This document shows, one piece after another, positions 16,525 through 25,743 of a stretch of 64,000 nucleotides of DNA. The position numbers and the translations under genes were made by a program. This DNA is from Oscillospiraceae bacterium (GTDB taxonomy: Bacteria; Bacillota; Clostridia; Oscillospirales; Oscillospiraceae): positions 33,769 through 97,768 of the forward strand of contig JAFSAP010000007.1 in NCBI GenBank assembly GCA_017440925.1, written 5' to 3'. Every line of letters begins with the position of its first letter. The stretch's first letter is position 1. The notes beneath the pieces are model-generated. The model ran no database searches. It saw only the letters and a list, made by a program, of their open reading frames with translations, and had not been told where the DNA came from.

Positions 16525-18114
16525 TTATGCGCTTTCACCTGAATTTTCCGGATCTTCCGGAACTTCCTCTGTTGTCTCGTTTCTGCCCGTGATCTGGAAC
16601 GTCATGCCGATATGGCTGTTCATCAGTTCATTGGTGCAGTCCGGATCGTCGCCCTCCATCCAGAACACAATGGTGTACCGGTGGACATTGGGCTGGGAAT
16701 CCACATAGGGAAGCGTCTCAATATCCTTTCCTTTTGCGATCACGGTATCGGATTCAAAATTTTCCGGAATCACCTGGTAGAAATCCTGTCCGCTGCGGCT
16801 GAGAAGGTAGCGATACCGGTCTGTCCATTTTGTGGTTCGAAGCATCAGCTGGGTCAGATCCTTGACCTGGTTCCGGTTGAAGAAGGCATCCACAATTTCC
16901 TCGTGGCCTTCCTGCCGGTACTTGCCCACATTGTCCATGGTCATGCCCGGGGCGATATTGCCAAGACCTGCATTGATCTGGCGGGCATCGCGCTCTGTGT
17001 AGGCCCTGGCGGTTTTGGGGTCTGCCAGGATCGCATCGCTGGGGAGCTTTTCCACATTGCCGTCTGCGCTCTTTTTGGCGTAGAGGGCCAGTTCACCATC
17101 CCGGAACACCATGACCCAGATGGCATCGGAGGGCTTTTTCGTCCGGGTTTCCGGCGTTTCCTCCCCGGGATCTTCCTCTTCGGGATTTTCCTCTTCCGGA
17201 GAATCGATCAAATTGCCTTCGTCATCGATCATAGTTCCCAGAATATCGCTGGTGATCTGCAGTTCCCAGTTGTAGGTGGTCTTGTAGGGGATCAGACTCA
17301 TGTGGGGATCCATTTCCGCTTCTGCTGTGGCATTGGTATTGATATAGCGGTAATAGAAGGTGCAGGCAAAGTAATCGGTATCCTGGCCCCTCTGCAGAAG
17401 GGCATTCTCCGGCGAATCGCTGCCTTCCTCCCCTTCCGGGGGTTCCTCTTCCGGGTTCTCCTCATCCTCCAGCGACTCTCCGGCATCTGCCAGGGTCAGC
17501 ACATCCTTGTCGATATCCCAGGGGATATCCGCAATGGAAATAGGAGACGCATCCCAAACCGGATCAAACACCAGCCGCTGGGATGGCTGCGCAAAGTCCT
17601 TACTTTTGGCAAGCTGAAAGCCTTCGTCGAACATCTCATCGGACATGCTGATGGTGAAGCGGTCCTTGTCCAGGGTCTCGGTAATGGTTTCGGTGATGGT
17701 CTCGGTAATGGTTTGGGTAATGGTCTGGGTAACATACTGGATCACCGGTTCCGTCACCGTCACAATGGTGGTCAGAACCGCGGTGGTTGCCAGAATTTTC
17801 GCCACCGTATTGTCCTTGATCAGCCACAGGAAGAAGGGCCAGAAGAGGCCTTTTCTGTCAAAATACAATCCCAGATTGGTGGCAGTTTCTTCAAAATCGA
17901 TCCGGCGCTTCAGGCCCCGGGCCTTCATCTCCGCCCGCAGTACCCGGCGGCCCCGCTTGATGGCGTAGACCTGCTCCCGGGTCAGAACAATCTTGTTCCG
18001 CTTCCGCCGGAAGATGGGCCGGAACTGCTTTTTGCCGACGGGATTGTCCGCCGCCAGCAGATAGACCTCCAGGCGGTCCAGCTTGGGCGGGAATTCAAAC
18101 TTACCTATTTTCAT
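16525..18114 (-). CDS. Membrane-anchored protein of the SipW locus with TITE repeats
   Basis: 529 residues, ATG at 18114, 4 bases after the stop of the HD-GYP/EAL-like gene, with GGGAGAGATAGG upstream. Residues 1-85 are basic and cytoplasmic-looking. A hydrophobic stretch (~88-125: 'GLFWPFFLWLIKD', 'ILATTAVLTTIVTV') leads into a Thr repeat 'TQTITQTITETITETITETL' coded by 12-base units (~17674-17733). The rest should be outside: acidic linkers (DEENPEEEPPEGEEGSD and PEEENPEEEDPGEE) separate beta-rich segments. Near the end is 'RYTIVFWMEGDDPDCTNELMNSHIGMTFQI', the same W-x-x-G-x-D-x-D-C ending as the family B proteins. It lacks a standard YAWF signal, so it may be a membrane-embedded base or anchor for the secreted members. 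No named family recognised. Confidence 0.78.
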   Translation of the reverse strand: MKIGKFEFPPKLDRLEVYLLAADNPVGKKQFRPIFRRKRNKIVLTREQVYAIKRGRRVLRAEMKARGLKRRIDFEETATNLGLYFDRKGLFWPFFLWLIKDNTVAKILATTAVLTTIVTVTEPVIQYVTQTITQTITETITETITETLDKDRFTISMSDEMFDEGFQLAKSKDFAQPSQRLVFDPVWDASPISIADIPWDIDKDVLTLADAGESLEDEENPEEEPPEGEEGSDSPENALLQRGQDTDYFACTFYYRYINTNATAEAEMDPHMSLIPYKTTYNWELQITSDILGTMIDDEGNLIDSPEEENPEEEDPGEETPETRTKKPSDAIWVMVFRDGELALYAKKSADGNVEKLPSDAILADPKTARAYTERDARQINAGLGNIAPGMTMDNVGKYRQEGHEEIVDAFFNRNQVKDLTQLMLRTTKWTDRYRYLLSRSGQDFYQVIPENFESDTVIAKGKDIETLPYVDSQPNVHRYTIVFWMEGDDPDCTNELMNSHIGMTFQITGRNETTEEVPEDPENSGESA

Positions 18115-18118
18115 AGGC

Positions 18119-19597
18119 CTATCTCTCCCGGAGCAGGGAATCCCGGATCAGTTCATCATCGCTGACAACCACACCGGAAAGGGTGCCGCTCATATACGCT
18201 GCGCCGCAGGCAGCCAGCCAACCCAGGATATCATGAGTATCTGCACCGCCACCCAGGAGGATAAATCCATCCTGCCGCAGGCGGTTCATGGCATTGGCCG
18301 TTTCCTGCTTCAGATACAGCTTGGGATCCAGCCGCAGATACACAAAACCCATGGCTTTCAGGGTTTCCGCCGGCAGCTTTTCCCCATGCACTGCAGGGTC
18401 ATAGCCATCCAGCACCAGCCGTATGCCGTTGCGCAGATAGCGTTCGATGAGTTCCGTGGTATGCTTGTTTGCATTGGCCACCAGATCTGCGGGGATGGTC
18501 AGCAGCAGCTTGTCACGGGGGATCGGCTGATCCTTGAACAGCTGGTTGAACATCTGCAGCTGGGTATTGAGGTGATAGAAAGCAGGCAGCATCTGCAGCA
18601 CAACCGACTGAATCTTCAGCTTGCAGTTCTCAATGCGAAGAACGGTATCTGCCGCTTCATACAGGAAGTAACGGGACACATCCTCCACCATTTTCCGGCG
18701 GATCAGCATGGCTTCCAGTTCCGCAGCGCCCTCCGTCTCACCGGGGCGGCCCAGAATGCCGCCGAACCAGGGAATGGCCTCGTAGGCTGCCACGGTGCCC
18801 TCCGCATCGCTGACCATAGGGCGATACTGCAGACCCATGGGGCGTTCCTTCCGCCGTTCCACCAGGGGAATGGTTTTGGGAATGGTCAGTGTATAGTGAA
18901 TATACTTGTTATAAATTGCCCGGCATTTGGGGCGCGCAGCCTTCAGCACCTCGATCAGTGCCGGATTCCATATGCTTCCGGACTGATCCATCAGGGTCTG
19001 GATGGCTTCTGCAAAGGGATCTTCCGACTTTGTTTCCGATGCCAGACGATCCAGCTCCTTGGCCATACCTACGATCTGGGCAATGGGACTGATATTGGTG
19101 GTGTTCCGCTGGGCGGGATAACCACTGCCGTCCCAGTGTTCCATGTGCTGCTCGCAGCTTTCCCGGATCATCAGCCAGGGGATATTTTTGGTGGGCTGTT
19201 CAATGAGCTCGCCCTTGCGGCGTTCCTTGGCCCGGTTTCCCCGTTCCTGGAGGGAGGCTACCAGAAGGCGGCCGTCCGTGGTGTACTTTTTGTACACAGC
19301 CTGTTCTTCTTCGGTAAAGTCATCTGTCCAGACCTGGTATTCCGGCGGCACCAGCGCCTTACCCAGCTGGTGATACATGCCGCACTTATAGGCAAGGTCC
19401 GCATACTGACCCTGCATTCGCTCAGCACCTTCCCGGGTATCCGCGCCAAAGTTGCCGGCACAAGCCTGCACAAACAGCGCCTGGGTATAGGAAGCCACAC
19501 GAACCGACTGCTGTCTGATAACGGGAGCCAGACCATGAAAGGCTTCATCCCAGGTTTCATATTCTGTTCTCTTCCAAATCTGTTCCTTTTCAGCCAT
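18119..19597 (-). CDS. Degenerate HD-GYP + EAL-like fusion, probable c-di-GMP sensor or scaffold
   Basis: 492 residues, ATG at 19597 with GGAG 10 bases upstream, no signal peptide. Residues ~30-240 resemble an HD-GYP domain: 'EQHMEHWDGSGYP' (~155) matches the HHExWDGxGYP signature. The HD pair, however, reads 'YHQLGK' and the second His of HHE is Met, so the metal site looks broken. Residues ~255-490 resemble EAL domains: 'QYRPMVSDAEGTVAAYEAIPWFGG' matches the YQPIV...GYEALxR start and 'LIERYLRNGIRLVLDGYDP' matches the 'G..ialDDFGTG' region with the second Asp lost. Both catalytic units therefore look inactive. Cyclic-di-GMP control of biofilm matrix is well known in other bacteria, so a sensing role in this locus is a reasonable inference. 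Overlap-free, 4 bases from the next gene. Confidence 0.72.
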   Translation of the reverse strand: MAEKEQIWKRTEYETWDEAFHGLAPVIRQQSVRVASYTQALFVQACAGNFGADTREGAERMQGQYADLAYKCGMYHQLGKALVPPEYQVWTDDFTEEEQAVYKKYTTDGRLLVASLQERGNRAKERRKGELIEQPTKNIPWLMIRESCEQHMEHWDGSGYPAQRNTTNISPIAQIVGMAKELDRLASETKSEDPFAEAIQTLMDQSGSIWNPALIEVLKAARPKCRAIYNKYIHYTLTIPKTIPLVERRKERPMGLQYRPMVSDAEGTVAAYEAIPWFGGILGRPGETEGAAELEAMLIRRKMVEDVSRYFLYEAADTVLRIENCKLKIQSVVLQMLPAFYHLNTQLQMFNQLFKDQPIPRDKLLLTIPADLVANANKHTTELIERYLRNGIRLVLDGYDPAVHGEKLPAETLKAMGFVYLRLDPKLYLKQETANAMNRLRQDGFILLGGGADTHDILGWLAACGAAYMSGTLSGVVVSDDELIRDSLLRER

Positions 19598-19627
19598 ATT
19601 TCACATTCTCCAAGAAAAGTCCTGTTG

Positions 19628-19651
19628 CCCAGCCGATTTTCCTCGGCTGGG
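19628..19651 (-). terminator. Stem-loop, weak terminator after the FIVAR-like gene
   Basis: A 9-bp perfect stem (CCCAGCCGA/TCGGCTGGG) with a 6-base loop lies between the stop at 19660 and the ATG at 19597. On the minus strand it is followed after a few bases by CTTTTC, a poor U-tract, so partial read-through into the HD-GYP/EAL gene is likely. Confidence 0.5.
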
Positions 19652-19659
19652 CTGTGTAT

Positions 19660-20397
19660 TTAGTAGTCCATATCGTCATCAATGTCGTAGCTTACCAGGG
19701 GGGTATTGTCCATGGTCTGCCGCTTTTTCATGATGACATAGATCAGCAGCACGATCAGTGCCACATTCAGCACTGCGCTGACAACAAACAGGATCGGCCA
19801 GGTGTGATGCATGGGGATGTTGCAGTAATCACTGGTGGGAAGCACTTCCACTTCCACTTCTTCGATCACGACCTCAGGCTCCTGTGCTTTCTGCGCGCTC
19901 TGCTGCATCTCCTCCAGCAGGGCCTGCAGTTCCTTGACGGACAGGTCGACCAGTTCCTGATTGCCGCTGACCAGACGGGGACGGGCAGTTTCAATGGCAG
20001 CATTGACACGATGCCAGAGATTGTACCTGACCTGGTCTTTTTCAATTTCGTTGTTAATATCCGCAAGAACTGCATCCAGCTTGGAATAGTCCATCTTCTC
20101 CAGACCGCTGATGGCCTTTTTGAGGGCGGCCACAGCATCGTTCACGGTTTTCTGGCCATGGCTTCCCTTGAGAAGATCGGTGCCCTTTTTGAGGGCATCC
20201 TTCAGCGGCTTCCAGGTCTGAATGGTATAGTCATATACATTCAGTTCATTGGCAATGGCAACCTGTTTTTTCAGTTCGGAATAGTCTGTTGCCGAGGAAA
20301 GTCTTACCTCCGTATCCACAGCTGCAACTGCGGGAATCATATTTGCAAACAGGCAAAGCATAACCAGCACTGCCATGATTTTCTTACAAAATTTCAC
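19660..20397 (-). CDS. Secreted, membrane-anchored helical protein (FIVAR-like)
   Basis: 245 residues from GTG 20397, chosen because CAGGAGG lies 10 bases upstream. Signal peptide ~1-27 ('MAVLVMLCLFANMIPAVAAVD'). The mature part (~35-180) is helical with spaced Leu/Ala heptads and phrases such as 'TIQTWKPLKDALKKGTDLL', typical of FIVAR-type helical bundles found in Gram-positive surface proteins. An acidic linker ('EPEVVIEEVEVEVLP') leads to a single membrane helix (~210-235, 'WPILFVVSAVLNVALIVLLIYVIM'), a KKRQ stop-transfer and an acidic tail 'DIDDDMDY'. No sortase motif precedes the helix, so it is a bitopic membrane protein. It has its own promoter (20487-20515). A similar helical module is found in the 1265-residue protein. 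Function unknown; a membrane-proximal docking role is inferred. Confidence 0.8.
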   Translation of the reverse strand: MKFCKKIMAVLVMLCLFANMIPAVAAVDTEVRLSSATDYSELKKQVAIANELNVYDYTIQTWKPLKDALKKGTDLLKGSHGQKTVNDAVAALKKAISGLEKMDYSKLDAVLADINNEIEKDQVRYNLWHRVNAAIETARPRLVSGNQELVDLSVKELQALLEEMQQSAQKAQEPEVVIEEVEVEVLPTSDYCNIPMHHTWPILFVVSAVLNVALIVLLIYVIMKKRQTMDNTPLVSYDIDDDMDY

Positions 20398-20486
20398 CTG
20401 TTTTTTCCTCCTGTTTCTGCGAAAATATACCATTATTTACCAATCAATGCACTTTAAAATGCAATACCGGCATTTTATTAGCATAT

Positions 20487-20515
20487 ATTATATCACAAGA
20501 CTGTCCATACTTCAA
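20487..20515 (-). promoter_or_regulatory. Sigma-A promoter for the 20397 gene
   Basis: Read on the minus strand: -35 TTGAAG (20510-20515), 17-base spacer, -10 TATAAT (20487-20492). The start codon is ~90 bases downstream. Confidence 0.7.
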
Positions 20516-20558
20516 GCATTCTCTGCCAATCTCTTTGGAATATGACATATTTTCCGTT

Positions 20559-21767
20559 TTATGGTGTTGCCGTCCCGGTATTTCCCACGGAATCTCCGGT
20601 TGCTTTGGGATGCTCATAGCAGAAAATATGTCCGCCAATGGTACCCCACACATTGTTGTTGGTGGCAAACCGGGCAAAATAAGTAACGTCTGTGGGCAGA
20701 ACATAGGGGCCATACATCGCCCGCTCAATGGCCTGGTACTGGGCCTGGCCCGGCTCTGCATCCTCCAGGAATTTCACCGACCGGAACTGATTCTCGCCAT
20801 AGATCACGTCCCGCAGCTTATCCGGGAAGTTATCCGAGGCCATACGATTGAAAACCACTTCCGCAACAGCCTGCTGACCTTCTGCACTTTCGCCCCGGGC
20901 TTCCACCCAAACCACGCGGGCCAGCAGCTGACGCTCCGCCAGGGTCAGATCAATATCAGGATAGCGGGACTCTGCCGTGGTGGGCAGTTTTTCCGTATAC
21001 CGGGCAATTACCTCCGGCATCTGCGTTTTGTCAAAAACCCAGGCGCCTTCATAGCCGGTACGCAGAAAGCTCTCCGGGAAGCCGGTTTGAAAACCCTCTT
21101 TCAGATCCCATTTTTCATAATTGGGGCCATAGGGATCGTTGACCAGATACTTGCCATCCGCAGTCATGCCTGTCACCACAATAAAATGCTGGGACTGGGT
21201 AAAGGGCGAGGGGGAACGCATCAGAAGGATTGCACATTTTCCGGCCTTCAGCTCCGCCAGGGTGTAATTCACATTCTCCGGTTTCACATAGGGAAGTCCC
21301 AGCGTCTCTGCGGCACATTCCATGCGGGCCATATTGTTGGTTGCTCTGCCGCCAAAATAGTAGGCCAGCTCACTGGGCAGGTATTCATACCCCGTCAGAT
21401 AGGAGGCAATCATGGCGATGGAGGTAATGCTGCATCCGCTGGTTTCAATGGTGCCGGCACCATAGAGCACATCCGGGTAGTCCGTCTGGAGATACAGGGG
21501 AACCGATACATATTCCTGTCGCTTCTGATTGGCCAGCTCCGGACTGGGACGGCCGCTTTTGGGAGCATTTTCCATAACAATGCCGGGGAAAGATGTGACA
21601 AAGTCCGATGTTCCGGCGTTTTCGGCTGAAACGTCCAGAATGACGGTATTCTTGTCTTCATCATATCCTGTTACCGTGGTACCCATTGCTGCTGCATCCG
21701 GTGCAGTCAGGATCAGAACCGCCATGGTCATTACCAGAACTCTGATAATTTTTCTCATCGTTTTCAA
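20559..21767 (-). CDS. Secreted C39-like peptidase fused to a SleB/CwlJ-type cell-wall hydrolase
   Basis: 402 residues from TTG 21767 (GGAG 10 bases upstream); ATG 21758 is the alternative. Signal peptide ~1-26. Residues ~85-260 match the Peptidase_C39_2 fold: 'ETSGCSITSIAMIASYL' (Cys nucleophile), 'SQHFIVVTGM' (His) and 'YLVNDPYG' (Asp). Residues ~275-390 match Hydrolase_2 (SleB/CwlJ): 'LLARVVWVEARGESAEGQQAVAEVVFNR', ending 'WGTIGGHIFCYE'. Each half is common in Clostridia; having both in one polypeptide is less usual. It could trim peptides and open peptidoglycan to let surface fibres through. It is transcribed from its own strong promoter and sits between the two largest family A genes and the rest of the locus. 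Confidence 0.85.
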   Translation of the reverse strand: MKTMRKIIRVLVMTMAVLILTAPDAAAMGTTVTGYDEDKNTVILDVSAENAGTSDFVTSFPGIVMENAPKSGRPSPELANQKRQEYVSVPLYLQTDYPDVLYGAGTIETSGCSITSIAMIASYLTGYEYLPSELAYYFGGRATNNMARMECAAETLGLPYVKPENVNYTLAELKAGKCAILLMRSPSPFTQSQHFIVVTGMTADGKYLVNDPYGPNYEKWDLKEGFQTGFPESFLRTGYEGAWVFDKTQMPEVIARYTEKLPTTAESRYPDIDLTLAERQLLARVVWVEARGESAEGQQAVAEVVFNRMASDNFPDKLRDVIYGENQFRSVKFLEDAEPGQAQYQAIERAMYGPYVLPTDVTYFARFATNNNVWGTIGGHIFCYEHPKATGDSVGNTGTATP

Positions 21768-21832
21768 CCGATCATCACTCCTTTCCCTCTTATTTTTCCA
21801 CAAAAGTATATAAAACCCATTTTCTCTATTAC

Positions 21833-21861
21833 ATTATATACGAAAGCTGTCCCGATTGCAA
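21833..21861 (-). promoter_or_regulatory. Sigma-A promoter for the C39/SleB gene
   Basis: Minus strand: -35 TTGCAA (21856-21861), 17-base spacer, -10 TATAAT (21833-21838), just downstream of a terminator. The match to consensus is very good. Confidence 0.78.
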
Positions 21862-21867
21862 GTAAAG

Positions 21868-21904
21868 AATCGGCCCCATCTTCCAACTGCAGATGGGGCC
21901 GATT
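21868..21904 (-). terminator. Terminator of the two upstream family A genes
   Basis: A 14-bp perfect stem (AATCGGCCCCATCT/AGATGGGGCCGATT) with a 9-base loop begins 6 bases after the stop at 21910. On the minus strand it is followed by CTTTACTTGC. It separates the 27597-21910 unit from the rest of the locus. Confidence 0.75.
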
Positions 21905-21909
21905 GGCGT

Positions 21910-24900
21910 CTATTGAATTTCCTGTACAGTCAGCGGAATTGACAGGGTATACGCATTCCCTTCCACTGTCTCCACCAACACGCCGATCCTTGTCTGACCG
22001 GCAGCCAGCGCAGTGATGGTGCAAACCGCTCCCTCTTTTCCGACAGCCGAAGCCACCGAGGTATTCTCCGATGCCCAGAGGAATGTTTTTATTGTTTCCC
22101 GGACAAGTCCTTCCAGCGGCTTATCTCCGGTATTCTGGCCCCCGGCTGCATACAGCAGCTGGGCCGTCAGATCCACCGAGTCCCCCGCTTCCAGCGTCAG
22201 AGACGGCACGGCCGCCCCGGCGTCCGCCACAGCAACTGCCAGACCATCCGCACGGTCATACACGGTAATCTCCTTGCTGACAGAAATAACAATACCGCTT
22301 TGGGTAAGTATTTTGGCGCCAATGGTGCTGACACCGCTCTTTCCGGTCAGCTGCAGAACAATATCGGGGTACTCCACCTCATAAAGGATGTCTGCGCTTC
22401 CGGTGCCCTCCGGCAGTTTATGGGTCAGCGTGTTATACTCCGTTACCTCGTCGGCATCGGCAGCTTTCAGTGCAGTGTTCAGCGCAGAAAGTGCATTGGC
22501 TGCCTGGATGCGGGACACTGTGCTTTCCGTTGTCAGAAGCAGCTGTGCATCCGCAACCGCCTGGGCCAGGTCACTCCGGGATGCCCAGTCTTCCACGGAC
22601 TTCGCCTTTTCCAGGGCAGTCGTCAGCAGAATCCGCTGACTGGCTGTCATTTCTGTGGATTCAGCCGTTTCTTCCTCCGCCTTTTTCTCCAGTTCCGCCA
22701 CCACTGCATCATTCAACCGGCGGATCTCCCCTTCTGCCTGAGCCGCTGTGGGTTTCTGCTGGCCGGCATACGCCTCCACCAGCGCGCTGGCTGCAGAGGT
22801 ATCCACATCCAGCGATTCATCCTGCACAACCCCCAGCAGTTCGCTGATGGCCGCCAGATGACGGGTATTCATACTCTCAACAAAGAACTCCGGATCCAGA
22901 GAATTCCACTTTACGCCCTTTACGGATTCCTCCCGCAGCTGCGGGTATATTGCCTCCAGGAATTCAATATCCGGATTGATATACTCCGTGTCACTGGATA
23001 CATACAGATCCTGTCTGATCTGCGTCAGCTGAACCGGTTCTGCGTAAGCATCCAAATTGGCGATGGTCAGATCCGACAGAATCCGCCGGAACCCGGAATC
23101 ATACCACTTTCCATAGGTATCTGCATTTTCCGCCTCGCAGATGGCTTCATACCAGATACTGCCCTGACAGAGATAGGGTTTGAAAAACACCTGCCGCTGC
23201 AGATTGGCCTCCGCGGTTTCCATGGCGCTGAGGGCAGCATTCAGCTGCGCTGCCGTGGCATCCTGGTTCTGCAGCACTGCCTCCGCCACATACAGCGCAC
23301 CTGCCAGCGTGTTCCAGCTTTCCTCCGTATAGATGGGTGTCAGAATTCCATTTCCTTCATCCCGGAGGTTCTTGCTGTAATCCACCCGGCTGATCTGACC
23401 CACAATCTGCCAGCTGTCATGCTCCTGCTGTGTATGCTCTTCACTGCCCACAGCGGCATAACTGCCATCCGGATTCTGAATGACCAGCCGTGCCGTTTCC
23501 TGCTCCAGCGTGCCCATTTTTTGCCGCAGCTGCAGCACTTTGGTGTTTACCGCCTCTCTGGAAGCAGCATCCAGTCCCGCTTCTGCATTCACAAGGTCTA
23601 CAATGGCTTCGCGGATCTGCTGCTCATCTGCCGTCTGATTCCAATAGACACGGACCGCCCGGTTATAGGCAGCAGAGAAGGCCTTCCAGCTCACCGTTGT
23701 ATAGTCTCCCTGACCGGCAGCTGCTGTTTCTTCACAGTCCCGCAGCAGTGTCTCCAGGCCGGCTTTATCCGCGGTATAGTCGATCAGCGCTCCGTCCTGA
23801 ACCGGCACCAGTTTGGCACTTGTGGCAAACTGCAGATTCATCACACCGCTCAAAGATGTTTGCTCCGTGGCAGATACCATGGTATTGTCCACGATGTCAC
23901 CATCCAGCCATACCACAACCGTAACTGCCTTGGGCACATTTCTGGTCATCTGTTCCTTGGAAACGATGGTCGGATCGGTCTTTGGCTGATCGGCCATGAC
24001 CAGATAGAAACCGGCTTCATCCGTCTCGAAGGAATAGTCATACATCTGCAGGGGGATCTGAATCATATGATCCACCTCTGCACGGTTTTCCGTATTCAGC
24101 TTGGCCATTCCCAGCAGTGTTCCCTGGTCATCCAGAAAAGTCACACGGATGGCATCTGCCAAAGGCTTGTCAAAGGTATGGAACGCCATATAGCTACCGC
24201 TGCCCAGGGTGCTGGCTGCTGTGGATTCCTGGCCTTCCTCGTTATAAACACGGTGCCTGGGCGTGGTCTGCAGCAGTAGGTCTGCCCCATCCGTATTGCA
24301 GCGGAAGGCCAGATCCAGTGCGTAGCCAAAGGTTGCCGTCAGCGGCACCAGAGGACTTGCCGTAGTGCTCTGCGCTGCTTTCAGCCCCCGCACCGCTTCT
24401 GCCAGACCCACCAGGTAGGCAGGGTCTTCCTCGTTGTCCGCGACAACCATGACATCGATGATTTCCACCTTGATAATTGTGCTGTAGTCATCCACAAACT
24501 CCGCAATGTCTGCATAGATACCGGAGTCCTTCTTCAGCACCATGGTAAAGCCTTTTTCCAGCATATCGCCAATCAGGCTGTCGATCTGGTCAGGATTCAG
24601 ATCTCCCAGCCAGTACTCGTTGAGCATCACCCGGTCAATATCCATGACATAGTCCATGATGCTCCGTATCTGCTTCCAGGTATAGTTATTGCCTGTCAGA
24701 TTTTCACAGGCAATTCTGGCTGCATTCAGTTTGGTCTGGGTTGTATCCAGTTCAGAAACCCAGGTAAGGTATGTTTCCGGAAGGACGATCCTGCCCTCCA
24801 GCCGCTCCAGTGTCTGGCTCAGCTCCACAGACGCATCCGTGGCAATCTCCTTCGCCGTCAGGAAAGCCGCTTCATCCCCAATCTGGGCCGCTGCATAGGC

Positions 24901-25707
24901 CACAAGACCCTGCCGCAGAACGGATTCCATATCCCGCAGGACTCCGTCCAGTTCCTCCAGCACTGCCTTGATGGCTTCCCGGTCTTCATCGATGTACGTT
25001 GTATTCGGGTCCATCAGGTGGAACATCACAATATTGAACAGGGAGGTTCCACTGTTGCCCAGCGCTGTGATCACACTGTTTTTTATCTTTTGGGTGTTTG
25101 CAGAAATATCGCTTTTGGCCATGGCCAGGGCACTGGCCTGGGCAGAAAGGATATCCGAGGTACCAATGCCGCGGACACCAAAATCCTGCACGCCGTCTCT
25201 GACCGCAAAGGCTTCCTCCTGATAGACAGCAGATACCGTATTGTAGGTCAGTTCCACAATACGGCCATCATAACCATACGTGGGAACTGCCAGCAGACCG
25301 GAATCCACGGTATAGCTGCCATCGGCAACATTGGCCGCCACATTCAGCCGGGCAGGCATCAGACAAATATTGCCAAGACCATAGTCAACGTGCTCCAGAT
25401 CCACCAGATTGCCCCAGGAGTTGTTGGCCAGCAGGTTGTTCTCCGCCAGGGAATCACCGATATCCGCACGGATGGTCGTCATATCGCTGCGGGTATCTGT
25501 ATTGAGCAGCGCAATCTCCAGGCTGCCGTTGGCACCAACATTGGCAGAGATATGCTGGGTCTGTGTTGCATTTATCAACTCAAACCAGGCATAGCTGGCA
25601 GAAGTCATCAGTACCGCAGCAAAAAGCAGCATCATGAATGCCGAAGCCAGTTTTTGCTTTGCTGTTACTGGCCGTATTGTCTGTGCTTTGGTCTTCTGCA
25701 TAGCCAT
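21910..25707 (-). CDS. Giant SipW-dependent-type surface protein, family A (1265 residues)
   Basis: ATG 25707 (or ATG 25701, which is better spaced from AAAGGTAGG). Signal segment ends 'VLMTSASYAWFELINATQTQHI' (~45). Family A modules: 'VGANGSLEIALL', 'NSWGNLVDL', 'CLMPARLNV', 'YGYDGRIVEL', 'GVRGIGTSD', a long helical region, 'GYALDLAFRCNTDGADLLLQTTP', 'VTVVVWLDGDIVDN...MNLQFATSAKLVPV' (~640-690). Unlike its relatives it continues for another ~570 residues with repeated helical FIVAR-like modules ('WNTLAGALYVAEAVLQNQDA', 'LTTALEKAKSVEDWASRSDL') and a C-terminal Ig-like (Big_2-like) domain ending 'AYTLSIPLTVQEIQ'. No sortase motif or final membrane helix. Probably a long fibrous or stalk-forming secreted protein. 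It is 37 bases downstream of the 617-residue paralogue. Confidence 0.85.
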   Translation of the reverse strand: MAMQKTKAQTIRPVTAKQKLASAFMMLLFAAVLMTSASYAWFELINATQTQHISANVGANGSLEIALLNTDTRSDMTTIRADIGDSLAENNLLANNSWGNLVDLEHVDYGLGNICLMPARLNVAANVADGSYTVDSGLLAVPTYGYDGRIVELTYNTVSAVYQEEAFAVRDGVQDFGVRGIGTSDILSAQASALAMAKSDISANTQKIKNSVITALGNSGTSLFNIVMFHLMDPNTTYIDEDREAIKAVLEELDGVLRDMESVLRQGLVAYAAAQIGDEAAFLTAKEIATDASVELSQTLERLEGRIVLPETYLTWVSELDTTQTKLNAARIACENLTGNNYTWKQIRSIMDYVMDIDRVMLNEYWLGDLNPDQIDSLIGDMLEKGFTMVLKKDSGIYADIAEFVDDYSTIIKVEIIDVMVVADNEEDPAYLVGLAEAVRGLKAAQSTTASPLVPLTATFGYALDLAFRCNTDGADLLLQTTPRHRVYNEEGQESTAASTLGSGSYMAFHTFDKPLADAIRVTFLDDQGTLLGMAKLNTENRAEVDHMIQIPLQMYDYSFETDEAGFYLVMADQPKTDPTIVSKEQMTRNVPKAVTVVVWLDGDIVDNTMVSATEQTSLSGVMNLQFATSAKLVPVQDGALIDYTADKAGLETLLRDCEETAAAGQGDYTTVSWKAFSAAYNRAVRVYWNQTADEQQIREAIVDLVNAEAGLDAASREAVNTKVLQLRQKMGTLEQETARLVIQNPDGSYAAVGSEEHTQQEHDSWQIVGQISRVDYSKNLRDEGNGILTPIYTEESWNTLAGALYVAEAVLQNQDATAAQLNAALSAMETAEANLQRQVFFKPYLCQGSIWYEAICEAENADTYGKWYDSGFRRILSDLTIANLDAYAEPVQLTQIRQDLYVSSDTEYINPDIEFLEAIYPQLREESVKGVKWNSLDPEFFVESMNTRHLAAISELLGVVQDESLDVDTSAASALVEAYAGQQKPTAAQAEGEIRRLNDAVVAELEKKAEEETAESTEMTASQRILLTTALEKAKSVEDWASRSDLAQAVADAQLLLTTESTVSRIQAANALSALNTALKAADADEVTEYNTLTHKLPEGTGSADILYEVEYPDIVLQLTGKSGVSTIGAKILTQSGIVISVSKEITVYDRADGLAVAVADAGAAVPSLTLEAGDSVDLTAQLLYAAGGQNTGDKPLEGLVRETIKTFLWASENTSVASAVGKEGAVCTITALAAGQTRIGVLVETVEGNAYTLSIPLTVQEIQ

Positions 25708-25743
25708 CCTACCTTTCTGTTGATACTGTTTTCCTTATTTTTA

